NCBI GenBank assembly: GCA_025698865.1
Contig: JAILWQ010000004.1
Location: 124,001-188,000 of the forward strand
DNA: 64,000 nt
Origin: Erythrobacter sp.
GTDB taxonomy: Bacteria; Pseudomonadota; Alphaproteobacteria; Sphingomonadales; Sphingomonadaceae
Direction: 5' to 3'
In this document: positions 55,783-63,590 of the stretch, in pieces
Numbering within the stretch: position 1 is the stretch's first letter
How the letters are laid out: the number at the start of each line of letters is the position of its first letter
Translations under genes and position numbers: made by a program
Notes under the pieces: model-generated
Database searches by the model: none
Seen by the model: only the letters and a program-made list of their open reading frames with translations
What the model was told of the DNA's origin: nothing

Positions 55783-56204
55783 GATGCCACTCGCCGCGTA
55801 GGGAGCCCGTGTCGCTCCGCCGGTGCCAGCGGACGGGACGTAGGGCACAGGACGCGCCAGCGCGGCGCTTCGGGCCGATGCGAAGGTGTTGTGAGGACCA
55901 CGCCGCACAATCCGGCGTCCACCAGCTGCGCAGCCGCTACAGCGGGATGGACCTCGCCAGCGTCATAGTCCGCCTCGATGCCGTAAATCATTTCGATCGT
56001 GTCATTGGACCGATGATCGCCGGTAAAGCCCGCCAGCTTGATTAACGGCAGGCTCTCTTTGATCGGTGCCACTGGTGCGCTCGATTTCAGCCAGTCGACC
56101 AGTTCGGGCCATGTCGTCTCGCGGCGTGTGCCGGTCGCTTTGTTGGCGCGCTCGAACATCGTCAGCGTGATCGGTTGCGGCGAACCGCGCGATTGAGTAT
56201 CCAT
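55779..56204 (-). CDS. primase/replication-like protein, C-terminally truncated
   Basis: A protein of 141 residues from ATG 56204. It matches only the N-terminal part of large phage-type primase or VapE-like proteins: LTMFERANKATGTRR, WLKSSAPVAPIKESLPLIKLAGF, YGIEADYDAGEVHPAVAAAQLVDAGL and TPSHRPEAPRWRVLCPTSRPL. Homology stops near 55805 and the frame ends at 55779. A full-length relative would be several hundred residues, so most of the protein has been deleted, or the stump now has a separate role. It is coupled to the DUF5681-like gene. Confidence 0.65.
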   Translation of the reverse strand: MDTQSRGSPQPITLTMFERANKATGTRRETTWPELVDWLKSSAPVAPIKESLPLIKLAGFTGDHRSNDTIEMIYGIEADYDAGEVHPAVAAAQLVDAGLCGVVLTTPSHRPEAPRWRVLCPTSRPLAPAERHGLPTRRVAS

Positions 56205-56273
56205 TAGCAATTCCGATCGAAGGCCCCGCGTGCCAGTCGCATGGATCACGCGGGGCCATTTTCTTTGTGGACG

Positions 56274-56495
56274 TTAGGCGTCCGCAGTTTCGCGGTTCGG
56301 CGCGGGCGGTGCCTCAGTCGACCGGGATTCCCACCACTGACGGATTTCGTCGGCGCGCCAATAACGGCGGCGGTTGACGTATTTGGGCTGTGGAAATCCC
56401 GCGCGGTCATCGCGGGACCAGCGATGCAGCGTCATATCCGATACATTGCCGCAGGCTTCGCGCACGGCGCGGCTGGTCATCATCGCTTGGGTCAT
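56274..56495 (-). CDS. AlpA-family excisionase/regulator
   Basis: A protein of 73 residues with a MerR/AlpA-type winged helix: VREACGNVSDMTLHRWSRDD then GFPQPKYVNRRRYWRADEIRQWW. Such proteins act as recombination directionality factors or transcription activators for nearby integrases. The ATG at 56495 is preceded by GGAAGGTGG. It lies between the primase stump and the unknown gene upstream. Confidence 0.85.
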   Translation of the reverse strand: MTQAMMTSRAVREACGNVSDMTLHRWSRDDRAGFPQPKYVNRRRYWRADEIRQWWESRSTEAPPAPNRETADA

Positions 56496-56599
56496 GTTGC
56501 CACCTTCCATGTTGTAACAGTTGGTGACGGGGTATTAATCACATGATCGCGCGGAATGCCAAAGGATGCAGGTCGGTATATTCGACCGAATTAAATGGA

Positions 56600-57004
56600 C
56601 TAATAGTCGGTCGCGCAGGTCGATTTTATGTCCTTACGACGCCGCTCCGCATAGACAGGGTACGCTTCCTCAAACGCGTGAATTTCCGCCACCCATCCTA
56701 GAACGGTTGAACGCTCAACTTCAAATAGGTCCTTAAGATCGGCAAGAACCGAATCAGATTTTTCGCCCGCTTCAACCCGCTCCAGATAGAAAACAGCTAT
56801 CCAATTTTGCATTTGTTTCGGATGTTTTGCGCGCTTACCCGGTATTCGTTTCAGCGATCCTTCCACAAGTAACGCCAGTAGTTCTCGCATATCCGAATTA
56901 AACGCCTGATTGGACCGCAGCATATTGGCCAACGCGCCCCCATGCTTTACCCCCTTTGCAGCAGCAAACACGGCATCGCGAAACGCGGTGTCATATCCCG
57001 ACAT
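56600..57004 (-). CDS. unknown protein of the tRNA-Lys element, coupled to the integrase
   Basis: A protein of 134 residues from ATG 57004 (or GTG 57007, making a GTGA overlap with the integrase stop). It is helical and basic: KRIPGKRAKHPKQMQNWIAVFYLERV in the middle and VLADLKDLFEVERSTVLGWVAEIHAF, which could form a helix-turn-helix. I know no family name. Its coupling to the integrase hints at a role in controlling integration or excision. Confidence 0.65.
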   Translation of the reverse strand: MSGYDTAFRDAVFAAAKGVKHGGALANMLRSNQAFNSDMRELLALLVEGSLKRIPGKRAKHPKQMQNWIAVFYLERVEAGEKSDSVLADLKDLFEVERSTVLGWVAEIHAFEEAYPVYAERRRKDIKSTCATDY

Positions 57005-58317
57005 CACGCCGCCTCCCGCGCATCGGACGGGTCATCGAGCACTGCTAGATATTCGGACCACGCAAGTTCATCGGACTGGATCGCGGCATTGAATGCGGCT
57101 CGTTCGCGCAGCCGCAGGCGATCATAGGCGAGCCGCCGCGTATCGATCGCAATCACGTCAACGATGAAGCGCCCCCATACCTCCGCCGCCAGTTCCATTT
57201 CGTCGCGGTACTGGTGCCGGTTATAGACGCCTGCCACGCCAGCCCGCGCACCTGTCCGATGGTTCAGCAACGCTTCGACCGTAGCGGGTTGCTGCCCCAG
57301 CGCGATCAGACCCGTTGTGGCGGTCCGCCGAATGTCATGGATGCGCCAAGGCTCATTGAAGCCTAGCGCCCTGTCCATTCGCGCCTTCGCCTTGTGGTGG
57401 CCTGCATAGACTGCTTCGCCTGTCGTGGTGAAAACCAGCCCCTTTTTGCCGATGCGCGTCACCTTCGCGAGTTCGGCAATGGCGGGCTTGGATAGCGGCA
57501 CGACATGCCGGTCCCCGTTCTTCGCTCGGTCGCTCGGTATCGTCCATTCCGCCCGATTGAGGTCTAATTCGGCATCGGTCATGCCGGTGACTTCGGAACG
57601 CCGCTGAGCGGTCAGGATCAATAACCGGATGATCGGCCCGAACGGTTGCGCTGTTACGCCCGCTTCGTGCCATAGCGCGGCCAGTTCAGACGATGACAGC
57701 ACCCGGTCACGCTCTCGCTCATCGGCAACCTTCGGATAGCCCGCATAAGGAGATTGCGCGACAAGCCGCTGATCCGGTTCCGCTGCCCATTTGAAGAACC
57801 TCGCCAATGTCGAATGCACCCGGTTCGCCATCGTGCGCGCTCCGGCGTTGGCGAGGTCCGTCACCACCTTGCGCGCATTATCGCCGCTCACTGCCGCAAT
57901 GGGACCTTCACCGATCGCTGGCAGGATGTAGGAATCGAATTGGCGCTGGACCTCATCCGCCGCGCGGTTGCGTTCCTGAGCGCGGCGGGCCTTCATGAAG
58001 CGTTCGGATGCGGAGCGCACTGTTAGCGCCGCTTTGTCCGCTTCGACCTTGGCGCGGCTGGACGGATCATCGCCATCGTCCACGCGGGCCATTATGGCGC
58101 GCGCCGCCTTTCGAGCATCGGCAAGCTTCATTCGATCGATCGGACCCAGCGACTTTTTCCGCTGTTTGCCCGCCGCGTTGCGATAGCGGACTGCCCAACT
58201 TTTCGCACCGGATGGATAGACCACCAGGACCAAGCCGCCTTCACCGTCCGACTCTTCGTATTGCGCGTCGCGAGCCTTCGCGCTCTCGACCAGCTTGACC
58301 GTCAATCTCCCCGCCAT
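57004..58317 (-). CDS. int: tyrosine-type integrase
   Basis: A protein of 437 residues. The N-terminal DUF4102-like arm-binding domain (RLTVKLVESAKARDAQY, SWAVRYRNAAGKQRKKSLG) is followed by a core-binding SAM-like region and the catalytic domain: Arg in LTAQRRSEVTGM (near 240), HDIRRTATTGL (His-x-x-Arg near 330) and the nucleophile Tyr in GVAGVYNRHQY (near 370). It integrates the element into the 3' part of tRNA-Lys. The gene reads away from attR, next to AAGGTAAC repeats that also flank attL. Confidence 0.93.
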   Translation of the reverse strand: MAGRLTVKLVESAKARDAQYEESDGEGGLVLVVYPSGAKSWAVRYRNAAGKQRKKSLGPIDRMKLADARKAARAIMARVDDGDDPSSRAKVEADKAALTVRSASERFMKARRAQERNRAADEVQRQFDSYILPAIGEGPIAAVSGDNARKVVTDLANAGARTMANRVHSTLARFFKWAAEPDQRLVAQSPYAGYPKVADERERDRVLSSSELAALWHEAGVTAQPFGPIIRLLILTAQRRSEVTGMTDAELDLNRAEWTIPSDRAKNGDRHVVPLSKPAIAELAKVTRIGKKGLVFTTTGEAVYAGHHKAKARMDRALGFNEPWRIHDIRRTATTGLIALGQQPATVEALLNHRTGARAGVAGVYNRHQYRDEMELAAEVWGRFIVDVIAIDTRRLAYDRLRLRERAAFNAAIQSDELAWSEYLAVLDDPSDAREAA

Positions 58318-58326
58318 ATCGCCTCC

Positions 58327-58394
58327 AAGGTAACACCCACGGTAACAGATTGGCCGCGTCTGGCACTGTTACCTTGCGTGGATAACATTACCTC
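58327..58394. repeat. AAGGTAAC sites near attR and upstream of int
   Basis: AAGGTAAC at 58327-58334, GGTAAC at 58341-58346, inverted GTTACCTT at 58368-58375 and a degenerate ATTACCTC at 58387-58394. They lie between int and attR and match the repeats near attL. They are probably integrase arm sites that overlap the int promoter. Confidence 0.6.
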
Positions 58395-58475
58395 ACATTG
58401 CGCGAAAACGTTGGAATTGCAAGGTATATGAGCGATCGGGATGCACTGACATGGACCCCCATGTTATAACCCAAG

Positions 58476-58528
58476 AACTGACTTTTAATCAGTAGGTCGC
58501 TGGTTCGAACCCAGCAGGGCTCACCACT
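58476..58528 (+). repeat. attR, 53-bp direct repeat (partial tRNA-Lys copy)
   Basis: An exact copy of 54474-54526. It contains the anticodon arm to CCA of tRNA-Lys but no acceptor 5' strand or D arm, so it is not a second tRNA gene. It lies 76 bases from the end of ydeP. Confidence 0.93.
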
Positions 58529-58604
58529 TTCCTCTACGCCTCCCGCGCCAGCCGAAGCGCGATGCTGACTGCCAGGTCATGCGGCAGAGCAACACATTCT
58601 CCCC

Positions 58605-60902
58605 TTAAACTTTCACAATCCGCACGGGGACGCCCTTGCTGGCGGGGGTTTGCGACAGTTCCTCGTGATACCATAGCGGCACCAGCGGGTTGAGCTCCGG
58701 GAAATAGCCGGCCAGCGTTCCGGCCGGAAGGTCGTAGGGCACGATCTCCAGGCCGCGCACGCGGCGTTCGGGTTCGTCGGCGTGTGCCTCGTCCGCATCG
58801 GTTACCAAGTCCACGCGCTCTCCTTCGGCGAGGCCGGCGGCGCGGATGTCTTCGGGGCGCATGAGCACGATCATCCGGCTGCCGGAGAGCCCGCGCAGGC
58901 GGTCTTGGTGGCCGTAGACGGTGGTGTTGAACTGGTCGTTCGAGCGCAGGGTGACGAGGTGATAGCGCTCTGCCGCATCGCCGATCCCGCAGGCGTTGAG
59001 CGTGGTCGGGTCGGTGAATTCCGCCTTGCCGCTGTCGGTCTTCCAGATGCGTTCGCGTGCCGCGTTCCCGCGATAGAAGCCGCCCGCGGTGTTCATCCGG
59101 GCGTTCATGTCGTGGAATTCGTCGGGATAGGTGGCAGCGATGCAGTCGCGTATGCGCGAATAGTCCGCCTGCCATTCGTCCCAGGTGAGCTTGGGATGGC
59201 CGTCCCGAAGCGTCGCCTTGGCGAGGCCGCAGACGATCGCCGTCTCGCTTTTCAGCTGCGGGCCGGCGGGGGTGCGATAGGCGCGGCTGCCGTAGATGTG
59301 GCTGAAGCTGTCCTCGATGCTGACCCACTGGTTGCCGCTGGCCTGCGCGTCTTCCTCGGCGCGGACGAGGCAGGGAAGGATCCAGCTCGACTTGCCCGGC
59401 AGGCAGTGCGTGGTGTTGAGCCGGGTGGCGACATGGACCGTCAGTTCCATCTCCTGCCACGCCGCGTGCACGCGTTCGTGATCGGGCACTGCGTTGGCGA
59501 GATTGCCGCCGAGCCCGATGAAGCCCTTGTTCGATCCGTCCAGCACGCCTTCGAGGAAGGCGACCGTGTTGTGGCCGTCCTCCTCTGGCGTTTCGAGGCC
59601 GAACAGCTCGCGGTATTTCTCGACCGGAGCGAGCTCGGTCTTCTCGGTGATGCCGACGGTGCGCTGGCCCTGCACGTTGGAATGGCCGCGAATGGGCGAG
59701 CAGCCCGCGCCCTTGCGCCCGATATTGCCGCGCAGCAGCAAGAGGTTGACCAGCATCCCGATCGACTGCGAGCCGTGGACATGCTGGGTGAGGCCCATGC
59801 CATAGATGCCCATGACGTTGTCGGCCTCGGCATAATATTCGCCTGCGACCTCCATCTCGGCCCGGCTGAGGCCGCTGGCGCGTTCGAGATCGGCCCAGTC
59901 GGTCGCTTCCAGCGTGGCGGTGAACGCATCGAAACCGGTCGTATGCTGTTCGAGAAACGCGCGGTCGAGAATGTCGGGAAGGCCGGCCTCGCGCGCCTCG
60001 CGGTCGCGCTCGATCACGCGCTTGCACACGCCCATCAGCGCGGCGAGATCGCCGCCGGGGCGGACCTGGCAATACATGTGGTCGATCCGGGTCGGCGCGC
60101 CCACGGTCATCTGCACCGGGTTCTGGGGGTCGACGAATTCTCGAAGACCCTTTTCCTTCAAAGGGTTGAAGACGATGATCTTGCAGCCGCGCTGCACGGC
60201 GGCTTTCAGCGTATGGAGAATGCGCGGCGAGTTGGTGCCGGGGTTCTGGCCCATGTAGAAGATCACTTCGACATGGTCGAAATCGTCCATCTGGCATGTG
60301 CCCACCGATGAGCCGATGACCTTCTTGAGGCCGACCGAGGTGGTCTCGTGGCACATGTTCGAACTGTCGGGCAGGTTGTTGTGCCCATAGGCGCGGGCGA
60401 ACAGCGCGTAGAGATAGGACGGCTCCAGCGCGGCCTTGCCACTTGCGTAGAAAGTGGTCGATTTCGGGTCCAATTCGCGCAGTTTCGCGCCTATTTGTGC
60501 AAAAGCCTGGTCCCACGGTACGGCTTCGTAGCGATCGGTCGCGGCATCGTAGCGCATCGGTTCGGTCAGCCGGCCGAGTTTCTCCAGCGCGTAGTCGCCC
60601 ATGCCGCGCAATTCGGAGACGGTGTGGCGGGCGACGACATCGGGCGTGCAGCGATCGCGGGTGAGGTCCCACAAGGTCGCCTTGGCGCCGTTCTCGCAGA
60701 ATTCGAAGGCGTGCGGGTCTTCCGGCTTGGTCCAGGCGCAGGAGGAACACATGTAGCCGCCCGGCTTGTTCTGGTCCTTCAGAGTCAGCAGCGCGCCCGG
60801 CGGGGCCTTGGCGTTCAGTTCGACGCGGGTGATGCCTTCGAGCGAGCCCCATCCGCCCACTGCGCCGTCATATTCCTTCGGGGTGGGCAGATCGTCAGAC
60901 AT
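58605..60902 (-). CDS. ydeP: FdhF/YdeP-family molybdopterin oxidoreductase
   Basis: A protein of 765 residues of the DMSO reductase family. An N-terminal Fe-S region has Cys52, Cys55 and Cys69 (GGYMCSSCAW, FEFCENGAK). SSNMCHETTSVGL holds a likely molybdenum-ligand Cys184 at the place of Sec/Cys in formate dehydrogenase H. YGMGLTQHVHG and RGHSNVQGQRTVG are cofactor-binding blocks, and the C-terminal domain ends in VPVRIVKV. YdeP in E. coli is linked to acid resistance; its substrate is unknown. No Tat signal is seen, so it is cytoplasmic. The start at ATG 60902 gives MSDDLPTPKEYDG. It is the last gene of fdhD-mobA-ydeP. Confidence 0.92.
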   Translation of the reverse strand: MSDDLPTPKEYDGAVGGWGSLEGITRVELNAKAPPGALLTLKDQNKPGGYMCSSCAWTKPEDPHAFEFCENGAKATLWDLTRDRCTPDVVARHTVSELRGMGDYALEKLGRLTEPMRYDAATDRYEAVPWDQAFAQIGAKLRELDPKSTTFYASGKAALEPSYLYALFARAYGHNNLPDSSNMCHETTSVGLKKVIGSSVGTCQMDDFDHVEVIFYMGQNPGTNSPRILHTLKAAVQRGCKIIVFNPLKEKGLREFVDPQNPVQMTVGAPTRIDHMYCQVRPGGDLAALMGVCKRVIERDREAREAGLPDILDRAFLEQHTTGFDAFTATLEATDWADLERASGLSRAEMEVAGEYYAEADNVMGIYGMGLTQHVHGSQSIGMLVNLLLLRGNIGRKGAGCSPIRGHSNVQGQRTVGITEKTELAPVEKYRELFGLETPEEDGHNTVAFLEGVLDGSNKGFIGLGGNLANAVPDHERVHAAWQEMELTVHVATRLNTTHCLPGKSSWILPCLVRAEEDAQASGNQWVSIEDSFSHIYGSRAYRTPAGPQLKSETAIVCGLAKATLRDGHPKLTWDEWQADYSRIRDCIAATYPDEFHDMNARMNTAGGFYRGNAARERIWKTDSGKAEFTDPTTLNACGIGDAAERYHLVTLRSNDQFNTTVYGHQDRLRGLSGSRMIVLMRPEDIRAAGLAEGERVDLVTDADEAHADEPERRVRGLEIVPYDLPAGTLAGYFPELNPLVPLWYHEELSQTPASKGVPVRIVKV

Positions 60903-60962
60903 CGTCCGGTCCTTTGCTGTTGCGGCGCCAGTTTTCGAACGCGCGTGCCCTGCCAACGTGCC

Positions 60963-61469
60963 TCACCGGGCGAAATGCGCAAGGTCTTCCGGCGTGTTGA
61001 TGTTGGCGAGAGGGGCTCGAAGGGCGACCGGGCGGGCCGAGCAGGCGCGCGCGAAGGCGTGCATCGAACGCTTGCCCGTCCCTTGCAGAATCGTCTCGAT
61101 CAGAGGGAGATCGGCGGTGCGCCATCGCCCGACCACCGGCTGATCGACGACGAAGGCGGGTCCGGGGCCGAGCTGCCCCGCGAGATCCGGCGGCAGGTCG
61201 GGAATGTCGACGGCGCTGGTCAGGACCTCCCCGAAACCCTCGTCCCGCGCGTGGCGCAGCGCTCCGGCGAGACCGCCCAGCGGACCCAGCCCGGCGCGCG
61301 GCCAGTCCTCCACCGCATCGCGGCCAACGATGCAGACCGCGTCGCATTGCGGGGCGAGCGCCGCGCACACACGGTCGAGCAGGCTGCCGCCCTCCAGCAT
61401 CGCCAGCGCCTTGTCGCTGCCGAAGCGCGAGGACATTCCCCCCGCCAGCACGGCGCCGAGCAGCCTCAT
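60963..61469 (-). CDS. mobA: molybdenum cofactor guanylyltransferase
   Basis: A protein of 168 residues, somewhat short for MobA (about 190). The nucleotide-binding block is LGAVLAGGMSSRFGSDKA (residues 4-21). GLGPLGGLAGAL (near 60), TSAVDIPDLP and INTPEDLA complete the pattern. It makes the guanine dinucleotide form of the cofactor that DMSO-reductase-type enzymes such as YdeP need. The ATG overlaps the fdhD stop as ATGA. Confidence 0.87.
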   Translation of the reverse strand: MRLLGAVLAGGMSSRFGSDKALAMLEGGSLLDRVCAALAPQCDAVCIVGRDAVEDWPRAGLGPLGGLAGALRHARDEGFGEVLTSAVDIPDLPPDLAGQLGPGPAFVVDQPVVGRWRTADLPLIETILQGTGKRSMHAFARACSARPVALRAPLANINTPEDLAHFAR

Positions 61470-62269
61470 GCCGAAAACAGGCCGTGGGGATCGTTCATCA
61501 CCAGCCCGCCATCCGCCCGCGCCAGCGAGACGAGCGTCAACCCGGCCTCCTGCGCCCGCTCGACCGCCAGATCGCTCGCGGCCGAAATGGTGACCAGGGC
61601 CGGAGCGCCGGCGCGCACGGTCTTCTCGACCAGTTCGCAGGAGCAGCGGGCCGAGAGCAGGACGAAGCCCTGCCCCGCCGCGATCCCCTCGCGCAGCATA
61701 TGGCCCACGAGCTTGTCGAGCGCATTGTGCCGCCCGACATCCTCGCGCGCGGCGACGATTTTCCCGTCCGAATCGCAGAATGCGGCCGCGTGCATCGCGC
61801 CTGTTTCCCGCCCCATCGGCTGACGGTCGCGAAGCGCGGCGAGCGCTGCCTCGATCGCCTCTGCCGAGATCTGCGGCCGGGTATCGAGCCGCGGCAGGGG
61901 GCGCAGCACCTCCTCGATCGTGTCCAGCCCGCACAGGCCGCAGCTTCCCTCGACCAGCCGCAGCCGCACGCGTTCGCGCAGCGGGGCGGCGCGGCTTTCG
62001 GGCAATTCGATCCTGACGATCGCCCCCCGATCGAGCTCCGCGATGTCCATCGAGACGATTTCGCGCGCGCTCTCCACCAGTCCTTCCGACGCGGTGAAGC
62101 CGACCGCGAAATCCTCGAGGTCTTGGGGGGTGCCGAGCATCACCGCATAGCCGAGGCCGTTATATTCGAAGGCGATCGGGCGTTCCTGCGCCAGAAAGCC
62201 GGGCGGCTCGCGCCCTTCGCTCTCGCCCCAGGCGATACGGGAACGGGGAGTGGGGCGGCGGGGCGGCAT
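61466..62269 (-). CDS. fdhD: FdhD, sulfurtransferase for molybdoenzyme activation
   Basis: A protein of 267 residues. The Cys pair in GSCGLCGL (Cys110 and Cys113) is the sulfur-transfer site. VGFTASEGLV (near 56), AAAFCDSDGKIVAAREDVGRHNALDKLVG and LLSARCSCELVEK are family blocks. FdhD moves sulfur to the molybdenum cofactor of formate dehydrogenase-type enzymes. Its partner here is very likely YdeP. The start at ATG 62269 fits; the longer open frame upstream is not coding. Confidence 0.92.
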   Translation of the reverse strand: MPPRRPTPRSRIAWGESEGREPPGFLAQERPIAFEYNGLGYAVMLGTPQDLEDFAVGFTASEGLVESAREIVSMDIAELDRGAIVRIELPESRAAPLRERVRLRLVEGSCGLCGLDTIEEVLRPLPRLDTRPQISAEAIEAALAALRDRQPMGRETGAMHAAAFCDSDGKIVAAREDVGRHNALDKLVGHMLREGIAAGQGFVLLSARCSCELVEKTVRAGAPALVTISAASDLAVERAQEAGLTLVSLARADGGLVMNDPHGLFSA

Positions 62270-62456
62270 TGCCACCCTTGGTAACGCCGGGCGAGCGCGG
62301 GACAAGGGGTCGCGGGTACGGCGGCACGGGCCTGCCCCGGTGCATCGCAAGGCTGGCGGGTGATCTTGCGTAATCTGCCGATATTTGAACCGATTGCCGC
62401 GGATCCTCGCGCTATCCGCTTTATAGATCGCGCGATGTGCGATAGGGGCTGCGGCC

Positions 62457-63590
62457 ATGGCGATTTCGACTCTCCGCGCTTTCGCCGCTTCCTGCACGCT
62501 TGCGCTGACGATCGCCGTGGCAGGCTGCTCGGGAGAGGAGGCGGAGCCCGAGCAGACAGCCGTGCCGGTGGTCGCGCAGGATGTGTCCGTCCTGCCGGAA
62601 ACGCTGGAGATCGAAGCCATCGGAACCGCGCGAGCGGCGACCTCGGCGGAGATCTTCGCGCAGAGCGCCGGGCTGGTGAATTCGGTGCTCTTCACCGCCG
62701 GCGATTTCGTGCGCGAGGGCCAGCCTCTCCTGCGGCTCGATGCGCGTCAGGAACGCCTCGCGGTCGATGCCGCGGAGGTTTCGGTGCGCGAGGCCGACCA
62801 GCTGCTCGGCCGCTATCGCCGGATCGAGGACACCGGCGCCATCTCCGAGAGCCAGATCGAGGCGGGCGAAACCGCGCTGGCTTCGGCGCGCGTCTCGCTG
62901 CGTCAGGCGCAGGAGGAGCTGGCCGACCGGACGGTGAAAGCGCCCTTTTCCGGCCATGTCGGCCTGACCGAGATCGATCCGGGCGACCGGGTCAACGATT
63001 CCACCCCGATCACCCGCATCGACCAGCGCGGCACCCTGTTCGTCGATTTCCCCGCGCCCGAAGCCGTGTTCAGCAATCTGCGCCCCGGCCAGGTGATCGC
63101 GGTCCGGCCCTTTTCCGACCCCTCCCGCACCATCGACGCGCGGGTGGTGACAACCGACAGCCGCATCGCGCAGGACAGCCGCGATTTCATCGTGCGCGCC
63201 TCGATCCCCAATGCCGACGACCGGCTGCGCCCCGGCATGAGCTTCCGCGTGGTCTTCTCCCGCGCGGGCGAGAGCCGACCGGTCGTGCCCGAACAGGCGA
63301 TCGTGTGGGGCGGGGAAGGATCGCACATCTTCGTCGTGCGCGCTGGCAAGGCGGTGCGCGTGCCGGTGACCATCACCGCGCGGCGCGAGGGGCGGGTTTT
63401 CGTGGACGGCGCCGTGCGGGCCGATGACCGGGTGATCGTCGAAGGCGTCCAGAAGGTCCGCGACGGGCAGGACATCCGCCTCGTCCGCCCCCGCAACAGC
63501 CAACCCCAGCGCGTGCGGGTCGAAGGCTCCGGGCAGAGCGAGCGCGCGAGCGGGAACGACAGCGGAGCCGGGACCGGCAATGGCCGATAA
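62457..63590 (+). CDS. RND efflux periplasmic adaptor (membrane fusion protein) lipoprotein
   Basis: A protein of 377 residues with a lipoprotein signal ending in IAVAGCSGE (Cys near 24). The order of a barrel-sandwich half (ATSAEIFAQSAGLVNSVLFTAGDFVREGQPLLRLD), a helical hairpin (about 105-165) and a second half (TVKAPFSGHVGLTEIDPGDRV) is that of HlyD/MdtA-like adaptors. VPEQAIVWGGEGSHIFVV is the membrane-proximal part. It joins the RND pump at 63580 to an outer membrane channel. It is divergent from fdhD across 187 bases. Confidence 0.92.
   Translation: MAISTLRAFAASCTLALTIAVAGCSGEEAEPEQTAVPVVAQDVSVLPETLEIEAIGTARAATSAEIFAQSAGLVNSVLFTAGDFVREGQPLLRLDARQERLAVDAAEVSVREADQLLGRYRRIEDTGAISESQIEAGETALASARVSLRQAQEELADRTVKAPFSGHVGLTEIDPGDRVNDSTPITRIDQRGTLFVDFPAPEAVFSNLRPGQVIAVRPFSDPSRTIDARVVTTDSRIAQDSRDFIVRASIPNADDRLRPGMSFRVVFSRAGESRPVVPEQAIVWGGEGSHIFVVRAGKAVRVPVTITARREGRVFVDGAVRADDRVIVEGVQKVRDGQDIRLVRPRNSQPQRVRVEGSGQSERASGNDSGAGTGNGR

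Larger units (their letters stand above)
54474..58528. mobile_element. small integrative element at tRNA-Lys
   Basis: A 4.05 kb element bounded by perfect 53-bp direct repeats that cover the 3' two thirds of tRNA-Lys. All six genes are on the minus strand: tyrosine integrase, unknown protein, AlpA-like excisionase, truncated primase-like protein, DUF5681-like protein and unknown protein. There are no capsid, tail, conjugation or resistance genes. It is compatible with a phage-satellite-like or degenerate prophage remnant. Recombination between the repeats would restore folK-tRNA-Lys next to ydeP. Confidence 0.9.

Noticed and set aside
58476-58526. Second tRNA-Lys gene
   Set aside because: Only the anticodon arm to CCA is present; acceptor 5' strand and D arm are missing, so it is the attR copy and not a tRNA.
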